A stretch of 64,000 nt of DNA from Lysobacter luteus (GTDB taxonomy: Bacteria; Pseudomonadota; Gammaproteobacteria; Xanthomonadales; Xanthomonadaceae): contig NZ_OU015430.1 of assembly GCF_907164845.1 (NCBI RefSeq), forward strand, positions 2,532,001-2,596,000, read 5' to 3'. This document shows positions 35,923 through 46,185 of this stretch, one piece after another. Below the pieces are notes generated by a model. That model had not been told where the DNA came from. It saw only the letters and a program-made list of their open reading frames with translations, and made no database searches. The stretch's first letter is position 1. Each line of letters opens with the position of its first letter. Both the position numbers and the translations under genes were made by a program.

Positions 35923-35950
35923 AGCCTAGCAACGCCCCCCCGCCCGGGCA
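35923..35950 (-). promoter_or_regulatory. possible mreB promoter
   Basis: On the minus strand TTGCCC (35950-35945) and TAGGCT (35928-35923) with 16-nt spacing, 42-69 nt before the mreB start. A weak match. The rest of the 35882-36155 gap is GC-rich with no other visible signal. Confidence 0.35.
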
Positions 35951-36155
35951 ACAGAAAAACGGCCGCGGCCGGGCACCTTCTGCCCCGTGCCGTCGCCCAC
36001 GCGACGCCCGTCACAGCTTGCCGCGCTGGCCGTCGGGAGCCCCGGCCGGTAACCTAGCCGGCGACGCCGCCCGGCCTCCCCCTCCCGCGCGCCCCGCGCC
36101 CGACCCGCATGTGCCCGCCCGACCCGGCCGGCTCAACCCCGGAGTGTGAATACCG

Positions 36156-37088
36156 ATGTCTGCCCTGATCTGCGGCTCGCTGGCCTACGACACCATCATG
36201 GTGTTCCAGGACCAGTTCAAGAACCACATCCTGCCGGACAAGGTGCACATCCTGAACGTCTCGTTCCTGGTGCCGCGGATGCGGCGCGAGTTCGGTGGCT
36301 GCGCGGGCAACATCGCCTACAACCTCAAGTTGCTGGGCGCCGACCCGATTCCGATGGCGACCGTCGGCCAGGATTTCGGACCCTATCGCGAGTGGTTCGT
36401 CAGCAAGGGCATCCGCCTGGACCAGGTGCGCGAGCTGCCCGAGCTGTTCACCGCCCAGGCGTTCATCACCACCGACCTGGACAACAACCAGATCATCGCC
36501 TTCCATCCGGGCGCGATGATGGAAAGCCACCGCAACCACGTGCGCGAGGTCGAGGGCGTCAGCTTCGGCATCGTTGCCCCGGACGGCCGCGAGGCGATGC
36601 TGCAGAACGCGACCGAGTTCGCCGAGGCCGGCATCCCCTTCATCTTCGATCCCGGCCAGGCGATGCCGCTGTTCAATGGCGAGGAGTTCCGCCACTTCAT
36701 CGAGCAGGCCGACTACGTGGTCGTCAACGACTACGAATCCAACCTGCTGCAGGAGCGCACCGGCTGGGACGAGGCGCAGATCGCCTCGCGGGTGAAGGCC
36801 TACATCACCACGCGCGGGCCGCGCGGTTCGGAGATCCACACCGGCGGCGAGACCATCGCGATCCCGCCGGCGCGCGAGCGCCAGATCGTCGACCCGACCG
36901 GGTGCGGCGACGCCTACCGCGCCGGCCTGATGTTCGGCCTGATGCGCGGCGACGACCTCGCCACCAGCGGCCGCATGGCGTCGCTGATGGGTGCGCTCAA
37001 GGTCGAGCATCCCGGCACCCAGAACCAGCAGTTCGACTACGCCACGTTCGCCGCGCAGTACAAGGAACAGTTCGGCCACGCGATCTGA
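36156..37088 (+). CDS. PfkB-family carbohydrate/nucleoside kinase (adenosine kinase-like)
   Basis: Kinase of 310 aa with the ribokinase fold. The N-terminal GSLAYDTI and REFGGCAGNIAYNLKLLG (substrate-binding Gly pair) and the C-terminal anion-hole motif DPTGCGDAYRAG with catalytic Asp252 are present. The sequence resembles the proteins labelled adenosine kinase in Xanthomonas. Monocistronic, diverging from mreB. Substrate assignment is provisional. Confidence 0.82.
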   Translation: MSALICGSLAYDTIMVFQDQFKNHILPDKVHILNVSFLVPRMRREFGGCAGNIAYNLKLLGADPIPMATVGQDFGPYREWFVSKGIRLDQVRELPELFTAQAFITTDLDNNQIIAFHPGAMMESHRNHVREVEGVSFGIVAPDGREAMLQNATEFAEAGIPFIFDPGQAMPLFNGEEFRHFIEQADYVVVNDYESNLLQERTGWDEAQIASRVKAYITTRGPRGSEIHTGGETIAIPPARERQIVDPTGCGDAYRAGLMFGLMRGDDLATSGRMASLMGALKVEHPGTQNQQFDYATFAAQYKEQFGHAI

Positions 37089-37103
37089 CCGTGTGGCGCG
37101 GGG

Positions 37104-37571
37104 CTACATCACCTGGGCCAGGTGCAGCATCCGCGGCCGGGCCAGCTGCTCGAACTCCGCGTAGGGCATCTTCACCAGGTCGGTGTGGGTGCCCGCATTG
37201 AACGCGATCTGCTCTTCGCCCGACAGGCGCGTGTCGGCGTACACCGGCATGCCGTAGAGGTTGCCGAACGGCGGCATCGCGCCGACCTCGCAGTCAGGGA
37301 ACGCATCGCGGAACTCGGACTCGCTCGCCAGTTCGACCGACGCGCCATCCAGCGCGCGCGACAGCCGCGCGAGATCGGTGCGGTACGCGGCCGGCATCAC
37401 CACCATCGCCAGTGCGCCGTCCACCTTGACCATCACGGTCTTGGCGAAGTGGCGGCTGCCGATCTGTGCCGCGTTGGCGGTTTCCTGGGCGGTGATGGTG
37501 CGGGCGTGGGTGAGGGTTTCGTACGGGACGTGGCGCTCGTCGAGGAAGTGGTGCAGGCGTGGCGCAAGCAT
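37104..37571 (-). CDS. YbaK/ProX-type aminoacyl-tRNA deacylase
   Basis: Protein of 155 aa of the YbaK/prolyl-tRNA editing family, which hydrolyses mischarged tRNA. Signature pieces are ETLTHARTITAQETANAA, the catalytic Lys in FAKTVMVKVDG, and VGAMPPFGNLYGMPVYAD. Here the protein is free-standing rather than part of ProS. Whether it edits Ala-, Cys- or Ser-tRNA is unclear. Confidence 0.82.
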   Translation of the reverse strand: MLAPRLHHFLDERHVPYETLTHARTITAQETANAAQIGSRHFAKTVMVKVDGALAMVVMPAAYRTDLARLSRALDGASVELASESEFRDAFPDCEVGAMPPFGNLYGMPVYADTRLSGEEQIAFNAGTHTDLVKMPYAEFEQLARPRMLHLAQVM

Positions 37572-37687
37572 GGCAGCGGCCTCCGCAGGCGGGAATTCGA
37601 GCCTACGCCGGCGAGGGTGTCGCTGCGTGATGGAAACCGCAGCAGCGGGTTAAGGCGCGATCGGAATCGATACTGCGGGTATCTTCC

Positions 37688-37711
37688 GATCGCGGCTGAA
37701 GCCGCTCCTAC
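37688..37711. repeat. REP-like single element 3
   Basis: GATCGCGGCTGAAGCCGCTC followed by CTAC, class GGC/GCC; the partner arm to the left (GGCGCGATCGGAA near 37654) is degenerate. Confidence 0.75.
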
Positions 37712-37722
37712 AGGGCGCAGCG

Positions 37723-38439
37723 TCAGTTCCAGTCGGGCAGCTTCGAGGGCTCAAGGCCGCCGACCTCGAACACCGCTGTGCGGGTGCCGCCGGCCTTGGC
37801 CGGGAACTCGACCGACAGTGTGGTGGCCTGGCCGGCGAGCTTCCACAACGCGGCCTCGTCCTCGATGAACATGGCGATCGCCTCGTCGGTGTCGGGCCGG
37901 CTCGCGGCCATCCGCCGCGGCTCGCCATCATCGACGGTAACGCCCACACGGCATCCGCCGTAACAGTCGAAGTCGCCCGCTTCGAGCGTCAGGTAGGCGC
38001 TGTCGCCCCATTCGGGGTGGTCACGGAAGATCAGCCGGACCGGGCGTGGCGTGGCGCCGTCGGTCTCGACGTTCTCCTTCGCGTAGATCGCCGCGGACAG
38101 CTGCTGCTTCGCGCCGACCGGTTCGCTCTGGTACGCCCACAGCGCCTCCATCCGCGCCGCTTCGCTCTGCTCGATCGCCTTTTCCGACGCTTCGGCGTGC
38201 TGCGCCTGGATGCGGGCGGCGGCCTCGCTGTTGGGGTACTCGGCCACGAGCACGTCACCGTGGGCCTTGGCCAGGCTCCAGTTGCCGGCGGCGAACTGCT
38301 CGTCGAACTGCTGCGCCATGGCGTCGGCCGCCTTTTCCTGCGCGGCGGCCTGCGCCGCACGCTGCGCCTCCGGATCGGCGGCGGGCTGGCAGGCGGCAAG
38401 CGCCAGCGCGGCAGACAGCAACGTGACCTGGATCTTCAT
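37723..38439 (-). CDS. hypothetical lipoprotein
   Basis: Protein of 238 aa with a lipobox (LAACQP, Cys17). After an Ala/Gln/Glu-rich helical region (about 20-110) comes a beta-rich domain with a Cys pair (DFDCYGGCRVGVTVDDGE), probably disulfide-bonded. No family recognised. GAGGAAAC precedes the ATG. It sits between two REP elements. Confidence 0.7.
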   Translation of the reverse strand: MKIQVTLLSAALALAACQPAADPEAQRAAQAAAQEKAADAMAQQFDEQFAAGNWSLAKAHGDVLVAEYPNSEAAARIQAQHAEASEKAIEQSEAARMEALWAYQSEPVGAKQQLSAAIYAKENVETDGATPRPVRLIFRDHPEWGDSAYLTLEAGDFDCYGGCRVGVTVDDGEPRRMAASRPDTDEAIAMFIEDEAALWKLAGQATTLSVEFPAKAGGTRTAVFEVGGLEPSKLPDWN

Positions 38440-38498
38440 CGGGCAGGTTTCCTCGGAGATGGGCAGGGCCATTGTCTCTCGACGGAGGCGTCGTTGGC

Positions 38499-38636
38499 GT
38501 AGGAGCGACGTGAGTCGCGACCCACTGGCAACCGTGTCGCGGCGTGGAGCGCGTTGTCGCGGTCGCGCGATCATGACCTCGCGTTGAACGCGGCGTGGAA
38601 CAGGGGTCGGCGAATCGCGTCTCACGTCGCTCCTAC
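38499..38636. repeat. REP-like inverted pair 4
   Basis: GTAGGAGCGACGTGAGTCGC begins at 38499 and the inverted copy ends GTCGCTCCTAC at 38636; GAC/GTC class. Confidence 0.85.
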
Positions 38637-38682
38637 AAGAGCACGGAACCGCTCGGGGTCAAACGCCGGGGCGCATGAACAA

Positions 38683-38706
38683 CGCGGCCGCCCGGAGGCG
38701 GCCGCG
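38683..38706. terminator. hairpin downstream of the M1 peptidase
   Basis: Perfect 10-bp stem CGCGGCCGCC/GGCGGCCGCG with loop CGGA, 20 nt after the peptidase stop on the minus strand. Lacks a T-run. Confidence 0.5.
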
Positions 38707-38726
38707 TGGTGGTGCAGGCAGCGGGA

Positions 38727-40676
38727 TCAATCGGCCTGGGTAGTGGTTGCTTCACCCTTGGCCTTGGCGATCACCGCGTCGACCGAGCCGGTGGTGATCG
38801 GGTGGTAGCCGGCGCGTGCGTCGGACAGGACCTTCTCGGCCAGCGCCAGGCCTTCCGGCGTTTTCACCAGGGCGTCGTAGGTCGGCATGATCAGCTTGCG
38901 GCGGCCGACACGCTGCAGGAACTCGGCAATTTCCTCGTTGGCCTCGCCGTAACCGCTGCGCACGGCCAGCGGGTACCAGCGCTGGGCGATCTCACCGTTC
39001 GCCGTGCCGGTAAAGGCATACGCCTTGTCGAGCGCGGCCAGGCGGTCGACCGGCAGCGTCTCGGGCATGCCCTCGACGAAGTGCACCCACTCCTGCGTTG
39101 TCCACGCGTCGGTGACGGACGTGGCCGGCAGTTCGCCGCCGTCCAGCCACGCCTTGCGCGCGGTGTCGACGGCATCGAAGCGCGGCGAGCTGACCTCCGG
39201 CGCCGAGTCCGGGATGCCGGGCTCATAGATCCACTGCTCCAGCTCGGCCTCGGTCACCTTGCCGGGGTGCTTGGCCAGCAGGTTGTCCTTCGCGTAATCG
39301 ATGAAGGTCTGGCTGTCGATGCCCTGGAAGGCGAAGTGGTCGAAGTAGCCGCGCAGGAACGGGTCGAACACGTCGCGGCCGAAACGCTGCTCCAGGAACG
39401 ACAGGAACCATGCGCCCTTGTCGTACGCGACCTCGCTGCCGTCGGCGTCCACCGCGGGCTCCACGCCCGGACGGATCGCCAGCGACTGCGCCGCGTCCGA
39501 CATCTCTTCGATGCCCTCGCGCAGCGCGTTGCGGGCGATCGCGGTCTCCATGTCGGCGCGCTCCTTGCCGTACAGCGCCTCGACGATGCGGTTCTCGACG
39601 TAGCTGGTCACGCCCTCGTTGAGCCAGCCGTGGTTGGGCGTGACGAAGGTGACCAGGTTGCCCGACCAGCTGTGCGCCAGCTCGTGTGCGATCAGCGAGA
39701 CCAGCGACTTGTCGCCGACGATCACGGTCGGGGTGATGAAGCTCAGGCGCGGGTTCTCCATGCCTCCGTACGGGAACGACGGCGGCAGCACCAGCATGTC
39801 GTAGCGGCCCCAGCGGTACGGGCCGTACAGCTCCTCGGTGACCTCGATCATCTTCTCGGTGTCGGCGAACTCGGCGGAAGCCTTCTCGACCATCGCCGGC
39901 TCGGCCCACACGCCACTGCGCTCGCTGATCGGTTCGAACACGAGGTCGCCGGCCGCGATCGCCAGCAGGTACGACGGGATCGGCTGCGGCATCTCGAAGC
40001 GGTAGTCGCCGTCACGGGCTGCGTCCGGGTCGTTGTCGGCGCTCATCAGCACCATCACGTCCTCGGGGCTGGTCACGTGTGCGGTGTAGGTGAAGCGTAC
40101 CTGCGGCGTGTCCTGCAACGGCACCCACGAACGCGCGTGGATCTGCTGCGACTGGCTGAACATGAAGGGCTGCTCGCCACCTTCCGTCATCGCCGGGGTC
40201 AGCCACTGCAGGCCGGACGCCTGCGGTGCGGTGCGGTAGGTGACGCGAATGCGCTCACTGCGCTGCGGCGCCTCGATCGTCAGCTTGCTGCCCAGCGGTG
40301 GCTGCGCGTCGGCCAGGGTGTACTCGAGATCCGCCCACTTGCCGTCCGCACGCTCGCCTACGACCTTTTCGATGGTCAGGTCACGGGTATCGAGCACCAG
40401 CTGCGTCGCTTCCGGATCGACCCAGTCGAGCGTGTAGGTCGCACTGCCCGACAACTGCTTCTGCTCGAAGTCCACTGCAAGCGCCAGCGCGAGGTCCTCG
40501 ATACGGACCTTGCCCGGCTCGGCGTAGGAATGCTGGTCGAAGTGCGCGGCGGGGGCGGTGGCTGCCGGGGTGCCTTCCGGCGTGGCGGCGCTGTCGGCGG
40601 GCGGCGCGGCATCGCGCGCGCAGCCGGCCAGCGCGGTGGCGCCAACCAGGCACAAAGTCATGATCGAAGAACGCAT
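38727..40676 (-). CDS. M1-family aminopeptidase lipoprotein
   Basis: Zinc aminopeptidase of 649 aa with a lipobox (LAGC, Cys19), so it is exported and membrane-anchored, unlike cytosolic PepN. Motif GGMEN (304-308) binds the substrate N-terminus and HELAH (331-335) with Glu354 (WLNEG) binds zinc. The C-terminal helical domain resembles that of leukotriene A4 hydrolase (RVGRRKLIMPTYDALV). Likely trims peptides outside the cytoplasm. Confidence 0.9.
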   Translation of the reverse strand: MRSSIMTLCLVGATALAGCARDAAPPADSAATPEGTPAATAPAAHFDQHSYAEPGKVRIEDLALALAVDFEQKQLSGSATYTLDWVDPEATQLVLDTRDLTIEKVVGERADGKWADLEYTLADAQPPLGSKLTIEAPQRSERIRVTYRTAPQASGLQWLTPAMTEGGEQPFMFSQSQQIHARSWVPLQDTPQVRFTYTAHVTSPEDVMVLMSADNDPDAARDGDYRFEMPQPIPSYLLAIAAGDLVFEPISERSGVWAEPAMVEKASAEFADTEKMIEVTEELYGPYRWGRYDMLVLPPSFPYGGMENPRLSFITPTVIVGDKSLVSLIAHELAHSWSGNLVTFVTPNHGWLNEGVTSYVENRIVEALYGKERADMETAIARNALREGIEEMSDAAQSLAIRPGVEPAVDADGSEVAYDKGAWFLSFLEQRFGRDVFDPFLRGYFDHFAFQGIDSQTFIDYAKDNLLAKHPGKVTEAELEQWIYEPGIPDSAPEVSSPRFDAVDTARKAWLDGGELPATSVTDAWTTQEWVHFVEGMPETLPVDRLAALDKAYAFTGTANGEIAQRWYPLAVRSGYGEANEEIAEFLQRVGRRKLIMPTYDALVKTPEGLALAEKVLSDARAGYHPITTGSVDAVIAKAKGEATTTQAD

Positions 40677-40757
40677 GTCGGACCCACGGTTACAGGTGAG
40701 CCGTCGAGTGTAGCGCCGCCGCGACGGGCCGGCGAAGTGCCGCGTCTGGCGGTGTCG

Positions 40758-41528
40758 TCAGGCCTTGTAGCCGGTGTGGATAGCGACGATGCCGCCCGAC
40801 AGGTTGCGGTAGCCGGCGCGCGCGAACCCGGCCGCGCCCATCATCGCCTTCAGCTCGTCCTGCGGCGGGTGCTTGCGGATGCTCTCGGCGAGGTACTGGT
40901 AGCTGTCGGCGTCACCCGCGAACAGCTTCCCCAGCCGCGGCAGCACCTTGAACGAATGGAAGTCGTAGATCGGCTTGAACCAGTCCTGCGTCACGTCGGA
41001 GAACTCCAGCACCCGCGCCTGCCCGCCGACCTTGAGCACGCGGTGCATCTCGCGCAACGCGGCGTCCTTGTCGGTGACGTTGCGCAGGCCGAACGCGATC
41101 GTGACCAGGTCGAAGCTGGCATCCGGGAACGGCAGCGCCTCGGCGTTCATCTGTACGTACTCGAAGCCCGCGACCTTGCCGCGGTCCACCATGCGGTCGC
41201 GCCCGACCCGCAGCATGTCGCCATTGATGTCACCCAGCACGATCGAGCCGGTATCGCCGACGCGATCCTTGAGCAGCAGCGCGATGTCGCCGGTGCCGCC
41301 GGCCAGGTCGAGCACCCGGTCGCCGCGGCGCACCTGGGCGGTGGCGACGAAGTAGCGCTTCCAGACCCGGTGGATGCCCAGCGACATCAGGTCGTTCATC
41401 AGGTCGTAGCTGCCCGCGACCGAGGAGAATACCTGCCCGACCAGCTTCTGCTTGTCCCCGGTGGGGACGTCGCGGAAGCCGAAGTGGGTGGTGGCGGGCT
41501 GGTCGTTGCGCGGGGTCTGGTCGCTCAT
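40758..41528 (-). CDS. ubiE: ubiquinone/menaquinone C-methyltransferase UbiE
   Basis: SAM-dependent C-methyltransferase of 256 aa in quinone synthesis. Contains the N-terminal family block VFSSVAGSYDLMNDLMSLGIHRVWKR, SAM motif DLAGGTGDIALL, and GLRNVTDKDAALREMHRVLKVGG. Full-length relative to E. coli UbiE (251). Monocistronic. Confidence 0.96.
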   Translation of the reverse strand: MSDQTPRNDQPATTHFGFRDVPTGDKQKLVGQVFSSVAGSYDLMNDLMSLGIHRVWKRYFVATAQVRRGDRVLDLAGGTGDIALLLKDRVGDTGSIVLGDINGDMLRVGRDRMVDRGKVAGFEYVQMNAEALPFPDASFDLVTIAFGLRNVTDKDAALREMHRVLKVGGQARVLEFSDVTQDWFKPIYDFHSFKVLPRLGKLFAGDADSYQYLAESIRKHPPQDELKAMMGAAGFARAGYRNLSGGIVAIHTGYKA

Positions 41529-41610
41529 GTGGCGATTATCGCACCGGATCGCGGGTATTCCCGAAGGGTCGGGATCGGCGTGGGCAGGCCTGCCACGTGA
41601 ACCGCTCCCC

Positions 41611-41634
41611 GGTCGCGGCTGAAGCCGCTCCTAC
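41611..41634. repeat. REP-like single element 5
   Basis: GGTCGCGGCTGAAGCCGCTC then CTAC, GGC/GCC class, between ubiE and hslU. Confidence 0.75.
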
Positions 41635-41652
41635 GGGAATTTCGCCGACCGG

Positions 41653-43056
41653 TCAGAGGATGTACCGGCTCAGATCCGGGTCCTCCACGAGCTCGCCCAA
41701 GTGCTCGTCGACATAGGCGCGGTCGATCGTGACCGACTCGCCGCCGCGGTCCGGCGCGGCGTAGCTCAGCGCGTCGAGCAGTCGCTCGAGCACGGTGTGC
41801 AAGCGGCGCGCGCCGATGTTTTCCTGGCGCTCGTTGACGGTGGCGGCGATCTCGGCAATACGCTCGACCGCATCATCGGTGAAGCGCAGCCCGACGCCTT
41901 CGGTGCGCAGCAGCTCCACGTACTGGGTCGTGAGTGCGGCCTTCGGCTCGGTGAGGATGCGGACGAAGTCGTCCTTGCTCAGCGCGCCCAGTTCCACCCG
42001 GATCGGGAAGCGGCCCTGCAGCTCTGGGATCAGGTCGCTCGGCTTGGCGAGGTGGAACGCGCCCGACGCAATGAAGAGGATGTGGTCGGTCTTGATCGAC
42101 CCGTACTTGGTCGACACGGTCGAGCCTTCCACCAGCGGCAGCAGGTCGCGCTGCACGCCTTCGCGACTGACATCGCCACCGCCGACGTTCTCGCCGCGCT
42201 TGGCGACCTTGTCGATCTCGTCGATGAAGACGATGCCGTGCTGCTCGCAGGCCTCGATCGCGGCTTCGCGCACGTCGTCCTCGTTGACCAGCTTGCCGGC
42301 CTCTTCCTCGATCAGCTGCGGGCGCGCGGCCTTGATCGTCATCGTGCGCTTATGGGTCTTGCCGCCGGCCACCTGCGAGAACATCTGCCGCAGTTGCTGG
42401 CCCATCTCCTCCATGCCCGGCGGGGCCATGATGTCGACGCCGACGTTGACCGCGGTCTCGATCTCGATCTCGCGCTCGTCGAGCTCGCCGGCGCGCAGCT
42501 GGCGGCGCAGCTTGAGACGGGTCTCGGATTCGCGCGCGGACGGCTCGGCGCCGATGTCGACGGTGGTGGTGGCCTGCCCGGCGGCGCCGAAGCCGAAGCC
42601 GGTCGGCGCATGCTCACGGCCCGGCAGCAGCGCATCGAGGATGCGGTCTTCGGCGCGCTCCTCGGCCTGGGTGCGGACCTTCTGCTTGGCCTGCTCGCGG
42701 TACAGCTTGACCGCGGTGTCGGCGAGGTCACGGATGATCTGCTCGACGTCCTTGCCGACGTAGCCGACCTCGGTAAAGCGGGTCGCCTCGACCTTGACGA
42801 ACGGCGCGTTGGCCAGCGTCGCCAGCCGGCGCGCGATCTCGGTCTTGCCGACGCCGGTGGGGCCGATCATCAGGATGTTCTTGGGCATGACCTCGTTGCG
42901 CAGCTCGTCATCGAGCTGGGCACGGCGCCAGCGGTTGCGCAGCGCGATCGCAACCGCGCGCTTGGCGTCCTGCTGGCCGACGATGTGGGTGTCGAGCGCC
43001 TGCACGATCTCGCGCGGGGTCATGGTGGCGTTGGAGGTGTCGGGTGTTTTGGCCAT
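41653..43056 (-). CDS. hslU: ATP-dependent protease ATPase subunit HslU
   Basis: AAA+ unfoldase of 467 aa that feeds HslV. Walker A GPTGVGKT (65-72), Walker B VFIDEIDK, an I-domain of about 130 residues between them, and the C-terminal [15 protein letters not shown] tail that docks into HslV. Only 4 nt separate it from hslV. Confidence 0.97.
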   Translation of the reverse strand: MAKTPDTSNATMTPREIVQALDTHIVGQQDAKRAVAIALRNRWRRAQLDDELRNEVMPKNILMIGPTGVGKTEIARRLATLANAPFVKVEATRFTEVGYVGKDVEQIIRDLADTAVKLYREQAKQKVRTQAEERAEDRILDALLPGREHAPTGFGFGAAGQATTTVDIGAEPSARESETRLKLRRQLRAGELDEREIEIETAVNVGVDIMAPPGMEEMGQQLRQMFSQVAGGKTHKRTMTIKAARPQLIEEEAGKLVNEDDVREAAIEACEQHGIVFIDEIDKVAKRGENVGGGDVSREGVQRDLLPLVEGSTVSTKYGSIKTDHILFIASGAFHLAKPSDLIPELQGRFPIRVELGALSKDDFVRILTEPKAALTTQYVELLRTEGVGLRFTDDAVERIAEIAATVNERQENIGARRLHTVLERLLDALSYAAPDRGGESVTIDRAYVDEHLGELVEDPDLSRYIL

Positions 43057-43060
43057 GGGA

Positions 43061-43612
43061 TCAGAGCTCTTCGACGACGACGTTGCCGTTGGTGTAGATG
43101 CAGACCTCGCCGGCGATTCGGATCGCCTCGGTTGCCATGGTCTTCGCGTCCAGTTGCGTGTGCGCCATCAGCGCGCGCGCGGCCGACAGCGCATACATGC
43201 CGCCGGAGCCGATCGCGATGATGCCGTCGTCGGGCTCGATCACGTCGCCGGTGCCGCTGATGACCAGCGAGGTCTCGCGGTCGGCCACGGCAAGCAACGC
43301 CTCGAGCTTCCCGAGCCGGCGTTCGGTGCGCCAGTCCTTGGCCATCTCGACCGCAGCGCGGGTCAGCTGGCCGTGCTTGGACAGCTTGGCCTCGAACAGC
43401 TCGAACAGGGTGAAAGCATCGGCCGCGGCGCCGGCAAACCCGGCGATCACCTGCCCGTCCTTGCCGAGCCGGCGGATCTTGCGCGCGTTGGCCTTCATCA
43501 CCGTGTTGCCGAGGGTCACCTGGCCGTCGCCGGCGACCGCGACGCGGCCGTCGCGCCGCACCGAGACGATCGTGGTGGCGTGGAAGACGTGGGGGTTGTG
43601 GATGGGGTCCAT
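43061..43612 (-). CDS. hslV: ATP-dependent protease subunit HslV
   Basis: Threonine peptidase of 183 aa from Met at 43612. The conserved [20 protein letters not shown] begins at Thr13, preceded by a 12-residue leader ([12 protein letters not shown]). E. coli HslV has only Met there, so the leader must be removed to free the Thr nucleophile. The catalytic Lys and Asp lie in [10 protein letters not shown] and [10 protein letters not shown] surroundings. Confidence 0.95.
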   Translation of the reverse strand: MDPIHNPHVFHATTIVSVRRDGRVAVAGDGQVTLGNTVMKANARKIRRLGKDGQVIAGFAGAAADAFTLFELFEAKLSKHGQLTRAAVEMAKDWRTERRLGKLEALLAVADRETSLVISGTGDVIEPDDGIIAIGSGGMYALSAARALMAHTQLDAKTMATEAIRIAGEVCIYTNGNVVVEEL

Positions 43613-43694
43613 GCGGGCCTCCGGTGGTCGAACCCCATGGATGGGGATGGCCGATGCGGCTCGCAAGTGGGGCATCCGCCGTGTGCGGAGTGCC

Positions 43695-43775
43695 GTTGCA
43701 GGAGCGGCTTCAGCCGCGATCGTGGAACCGGCGCGGGGCGGACGACTGCCGGATCGTGGCTCAAGCCACTCCTAC
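43695..43775. repeat. REP-like inverted pair 6
   Basis: GGAGCGGCTTCAGCCGCGATC (left, one base of the GTAGG head changed) and the inverted GATCGTGGCTCAAGCCACTC then CTAC (right). The right copy has a GTGGC/GCCAC stem, another compensatory variant. Confidence 0.8.
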
Positions 43776-43794
43776 GGCAGCTCGGATCGGACCG

Positions 43795-44679
43795 TCAGCT
43801 CTTCCGCTTCGCCCTTGGATGCGCCGCGTCGTAGACCTTCGCCAGGTGCTGGTAATCCAGGTGCGTGTAAATCTGGGTGGTCGCGATGTCCGCGTGGCCG
43901 AGCAGCTCCTGCACCCCGCGCAGGTCGCCCGACGACTCGAGGATGTGGCTGGCGAAGCTGTGCCGCAGCAGGTGCGGATGCACGCGCTTGAACAGGCCCT
44001 GCCGCTGGGCCAGCTGGCGCAACCGGTACTGCACCGCGCGCGGGGTGATCGGCCCGTTGCGGCCGGGGAATACCGGCGCGTCCGCCGTCGCCCCGTTCGA
44101 TGCCCGCCATTCGGCCAGCGCCCGGCGCGCGTGCGAACCGATCGGTACGCTGCGCTGCCTGGCGCCCTTGCCGAACACCGTCACCAGCCCGTCGTCGAGC
44201 GCGAGGTCGCGCCAGCGCAGGCCGCACAGCTCCGACAGGCGCAGCCCGGACGAATAGAACAACTCCAGCAGTGCGCGGTCGCGCAGGCCGAGCGGGACGT
44301 CGGTCGGCACCTCGACCAGCGCCGCGGCCTCGTCGGGGTCGAGCACCTGCGGCAGCTTGCGCGGGGCCTTTGGTCCGCGGATGCCGGCCGCCGGGCTGGC
44401 CGCGATACGGCCCTGCTTCAGCAGCCAGGCATAGAAGCTGCGGCAGGCCGACAACCGCCGCTGCAGGCTCTTGGGCGAGAGCCCGCGCCGGTGTTCGGCG
44501 GCGACGAAGCCACGGAGCTGTTCGGACTGCAACGACGACACGTCGTCCCCGTGGCTGTCGGCCCACTGCGACAGTGCGGCCAGGTCGCGCCGATACGCAT
44601 CGAGCGTGTGCGCCGAGACCCGCCGTTCGACGGCGAGGTGCGCGAGGAAATCCTCAACCGGCGTGGTCACGGCCTTCAA
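43795..44679 (-). CDS. xerC: site-specific tyrosine recombinase XerC
   Basis: Recombinase of 294 aa that resolves chromosome dimers at dif with XerD. Catalytic residues Arg147 (SGLRLSE), Lys171, His236 and Arg239 (HPHLLRHSF), His262 and Tyr271 (TQIYTH) are all present. It begins with TTG at 44679 or GTG at 44670, overlapping the end of the DUF484 gene. Same order as the E. coli dapF-yigA-xerC group, so it is the housekeeping XerC and not a phage integrase. Confidence 0.95.
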   Translation of the reverse strand: MKAVTTPVEDFLAHLAVERRVSAHTLDAYRRDLAALSQWADSHGDDVSSLQSEQLRGFVAAEHRRGLSPKSLQRRLSACRSFYAWLLKQGRIAASPAAGIRGPKAPRKLPQVLDPDEAAALVEVPTDVPLGLRDRALLELFYSSGLRLSELCGLRWRDLALDDGLVTVFGKGARQRSVPIGSHARRALAEWRASNGATADAPVFPGRNGPITPRAVQYRLRQLAQRQGLFKRVHPHLLRHSFASHILESSGDLRGVQELLGHADIATTQIYTHLDYQHLAKVYDAAHPRAKRKS

Positions 44680-45343
44680 ACCGCGCGAGCCCCGTCGCCA
44701 GCGACTCGCCCATCATCCGCAGGAACAGCGTTCCCATGCCCGGGAAAAACCGGTTCGGCTCACTGCTGCCTACCGCCACCAGGCCCACGCCCGGCAACGG
44801 CAGCAGCGCCGTCGACTGCACCTGCCCGGCCTGCTCGCCGTAGAGGAACGCGTGCTTGTCGGGCTGCAGCCGCCCGCACAGCGGTTCGCCATCGGACAGA
44901 CAGTCGCGGAAAGGCGCCAGCCGCGTGTCATCCGCGTCGATCACCTGCAGCCATTCGGCGTCCTCCAGGCCGTCGACCGGGTGGAACAACACCAGACGCA
45001 CCCGGTCGCCGTTGAAGTCCTCCGCCAGGCTCGCGGCCATCGCCTGCACGGTGCCGGCGGCGCTGTCCTGGCGCATGAGCGCGAGCGACAACTGGTGCGT
45101 GCGCACCGCCAGCCGCTCGTTCTCCTGCGCGTTGCCGAACAGCTCGTGCAGGCGCCGGTTGAGCTCGCGGTTCTTGTCGCGCAGGACTTCCAGCTGGTAG
45201 CTCGCCAGCGACGACGCCTTGCCCTCCTCGCGCGGCACCACCAACGTCAGTGCCAGGTCGGGGAACTGCTGCAGGAACGACGGGTGGCGACGCAGCCAGG
45301 CAGCGACTTCGTGCGCGCCGAGCTTCTCGGTGGTGGCAGTCAT
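44654..45343 (-). CDS. DUF484 family protein (YigA-like)
   Basis: Protein of 229 aa with a GAF-like fold; [20 protein letters not shown] at the start and [13 protein letters not shown] at the end are typical. ATGA overlap with dapF; GGAG 10 nt before the ATG at 45343. Conserved between dapF and xerC; molecular role unknown. Confidence 0.9.
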   Translation of the reverse strand: MTATTEKLGAHEVAAWLRRHPSFLQQFPDLALTLVVPREEGKASSLASYQLEVLRDKNRELNRRLHELFGNAQENERLAVRTHQLSLALMRQDSAAGTVQAMAASLAEDFNGDRVRLVLFHPVDGLEDAEWLQVIDADDTRLAPFRDCLSDGEPLCGRLQPDKHAFLYGEQAGQVQSTALLPLPGVGLVAVGSSEPNRFFPGMGTLFLRMMGESLATGLARFEGRDHAG

Positions 45344-46185
45344 GCGATCCATTCTCCTTCGAACACGAATTCCGCCGGCCCGGTCATCGTGACCATGGCC
45401 GCATCGTCGGCCCAGCCGATCCGCAGCGTGCCGCCCGGCAGTGCGACCTCGACCTCGCGGTCGACCTTGCCGCGACGCATCATCACCACCGCCGCCGCGC
45501 ATGCACCGCTGCCGCAGGCGAGCGTCTCGCCGACGCCGCGCTCGTGTACGCGCAGGCGGATGCGGTCGCGCGACTCGACCCGGGCAAAGCCGACGTTGAC
45601 CGATTCCGGGAACGCCACGTGGCCCTGCAGCAGCCGCGCCATCGACTCGACCGCGGCGGTGGCGACGTCGTCCACCTCAACCACCGCATGCGGATTACCC
45701 ATCGACACCGCGCCGAACCCGACGATCGAGCCGCCGGTGGCGAGCACGTAGGGATCGCGTGGCCCGTCGAAACCCTGCAGCGGGACGCGCGCCGGCTCGA
45801 ACGCCGGCACGCCCATCTCGACCCGGTAGCCGTCGGGCAGGCGCTCCACCGCGTGGCTGCCGGCCGGGCTGTCGATGGTGAACCGGTTGCCGGCGGCGGC
45901 ACCGTCACGCACCAGCCAGGCCGCGACGCAGCGCGCACCGTTGCCGCACTGCTGCGACGAGGAGCCGTCCGCGTTCCAGATCCGGTAGCTGGCCACCGAG
46001 CCCGCCGCGCGCGGCGCCTCGATGGTGAGGATCTGGTCGCAACCCACGCCGGTATGGCGGTCCGCCATGGCGCGGCACAGCACCGCCGACGGGGGGGTGG
46101 CATCGGACCGCAGGTCGAGCACGACGAAATCGTTGCCCGCCCCGTGCATCTTGCTGAATCGCAGGCCCGCGGCGGGTTCAACCAT
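45340..46185 (-). CDS. dapF: diaminopimelate epimerase
   Basis: Interconverts LL- and meso-diaminopimelate for lysine and peptidoglycan synthesis. 281 aa; the two active-site cysteines are C80 (QQCGNGARC) and C224 (LACGSGAC). Start at 46185 overlaps the lptM stop by 8 nt; the frame is open further upstream. Confidence 0.96.
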   Translation of the reverse strand: MVEPAAGLRFSKMHGAGNDFVVLDLRSDATPPSAVLCRAMADRHTGVGCDQILTIEAPRAAGSVASYRIWNADGSSSQQCGNGARCVAAWLVRDGAAAGNRFTIDSPAGSHAVERLPDGYRVEMGVPAFEPARVPLQGFDGPRDPYVLATGGSIVGFGAVSMGNPHAVVEVDDVATAAVESMARLLQGHVAFPESVNVGFARVESRDRIRLRVHERGVGETLACGSGACAAAVVMMRRGKVDREVEVALPGGTLRIGWADDAAMVTMTGPAEFVFEGEWIA

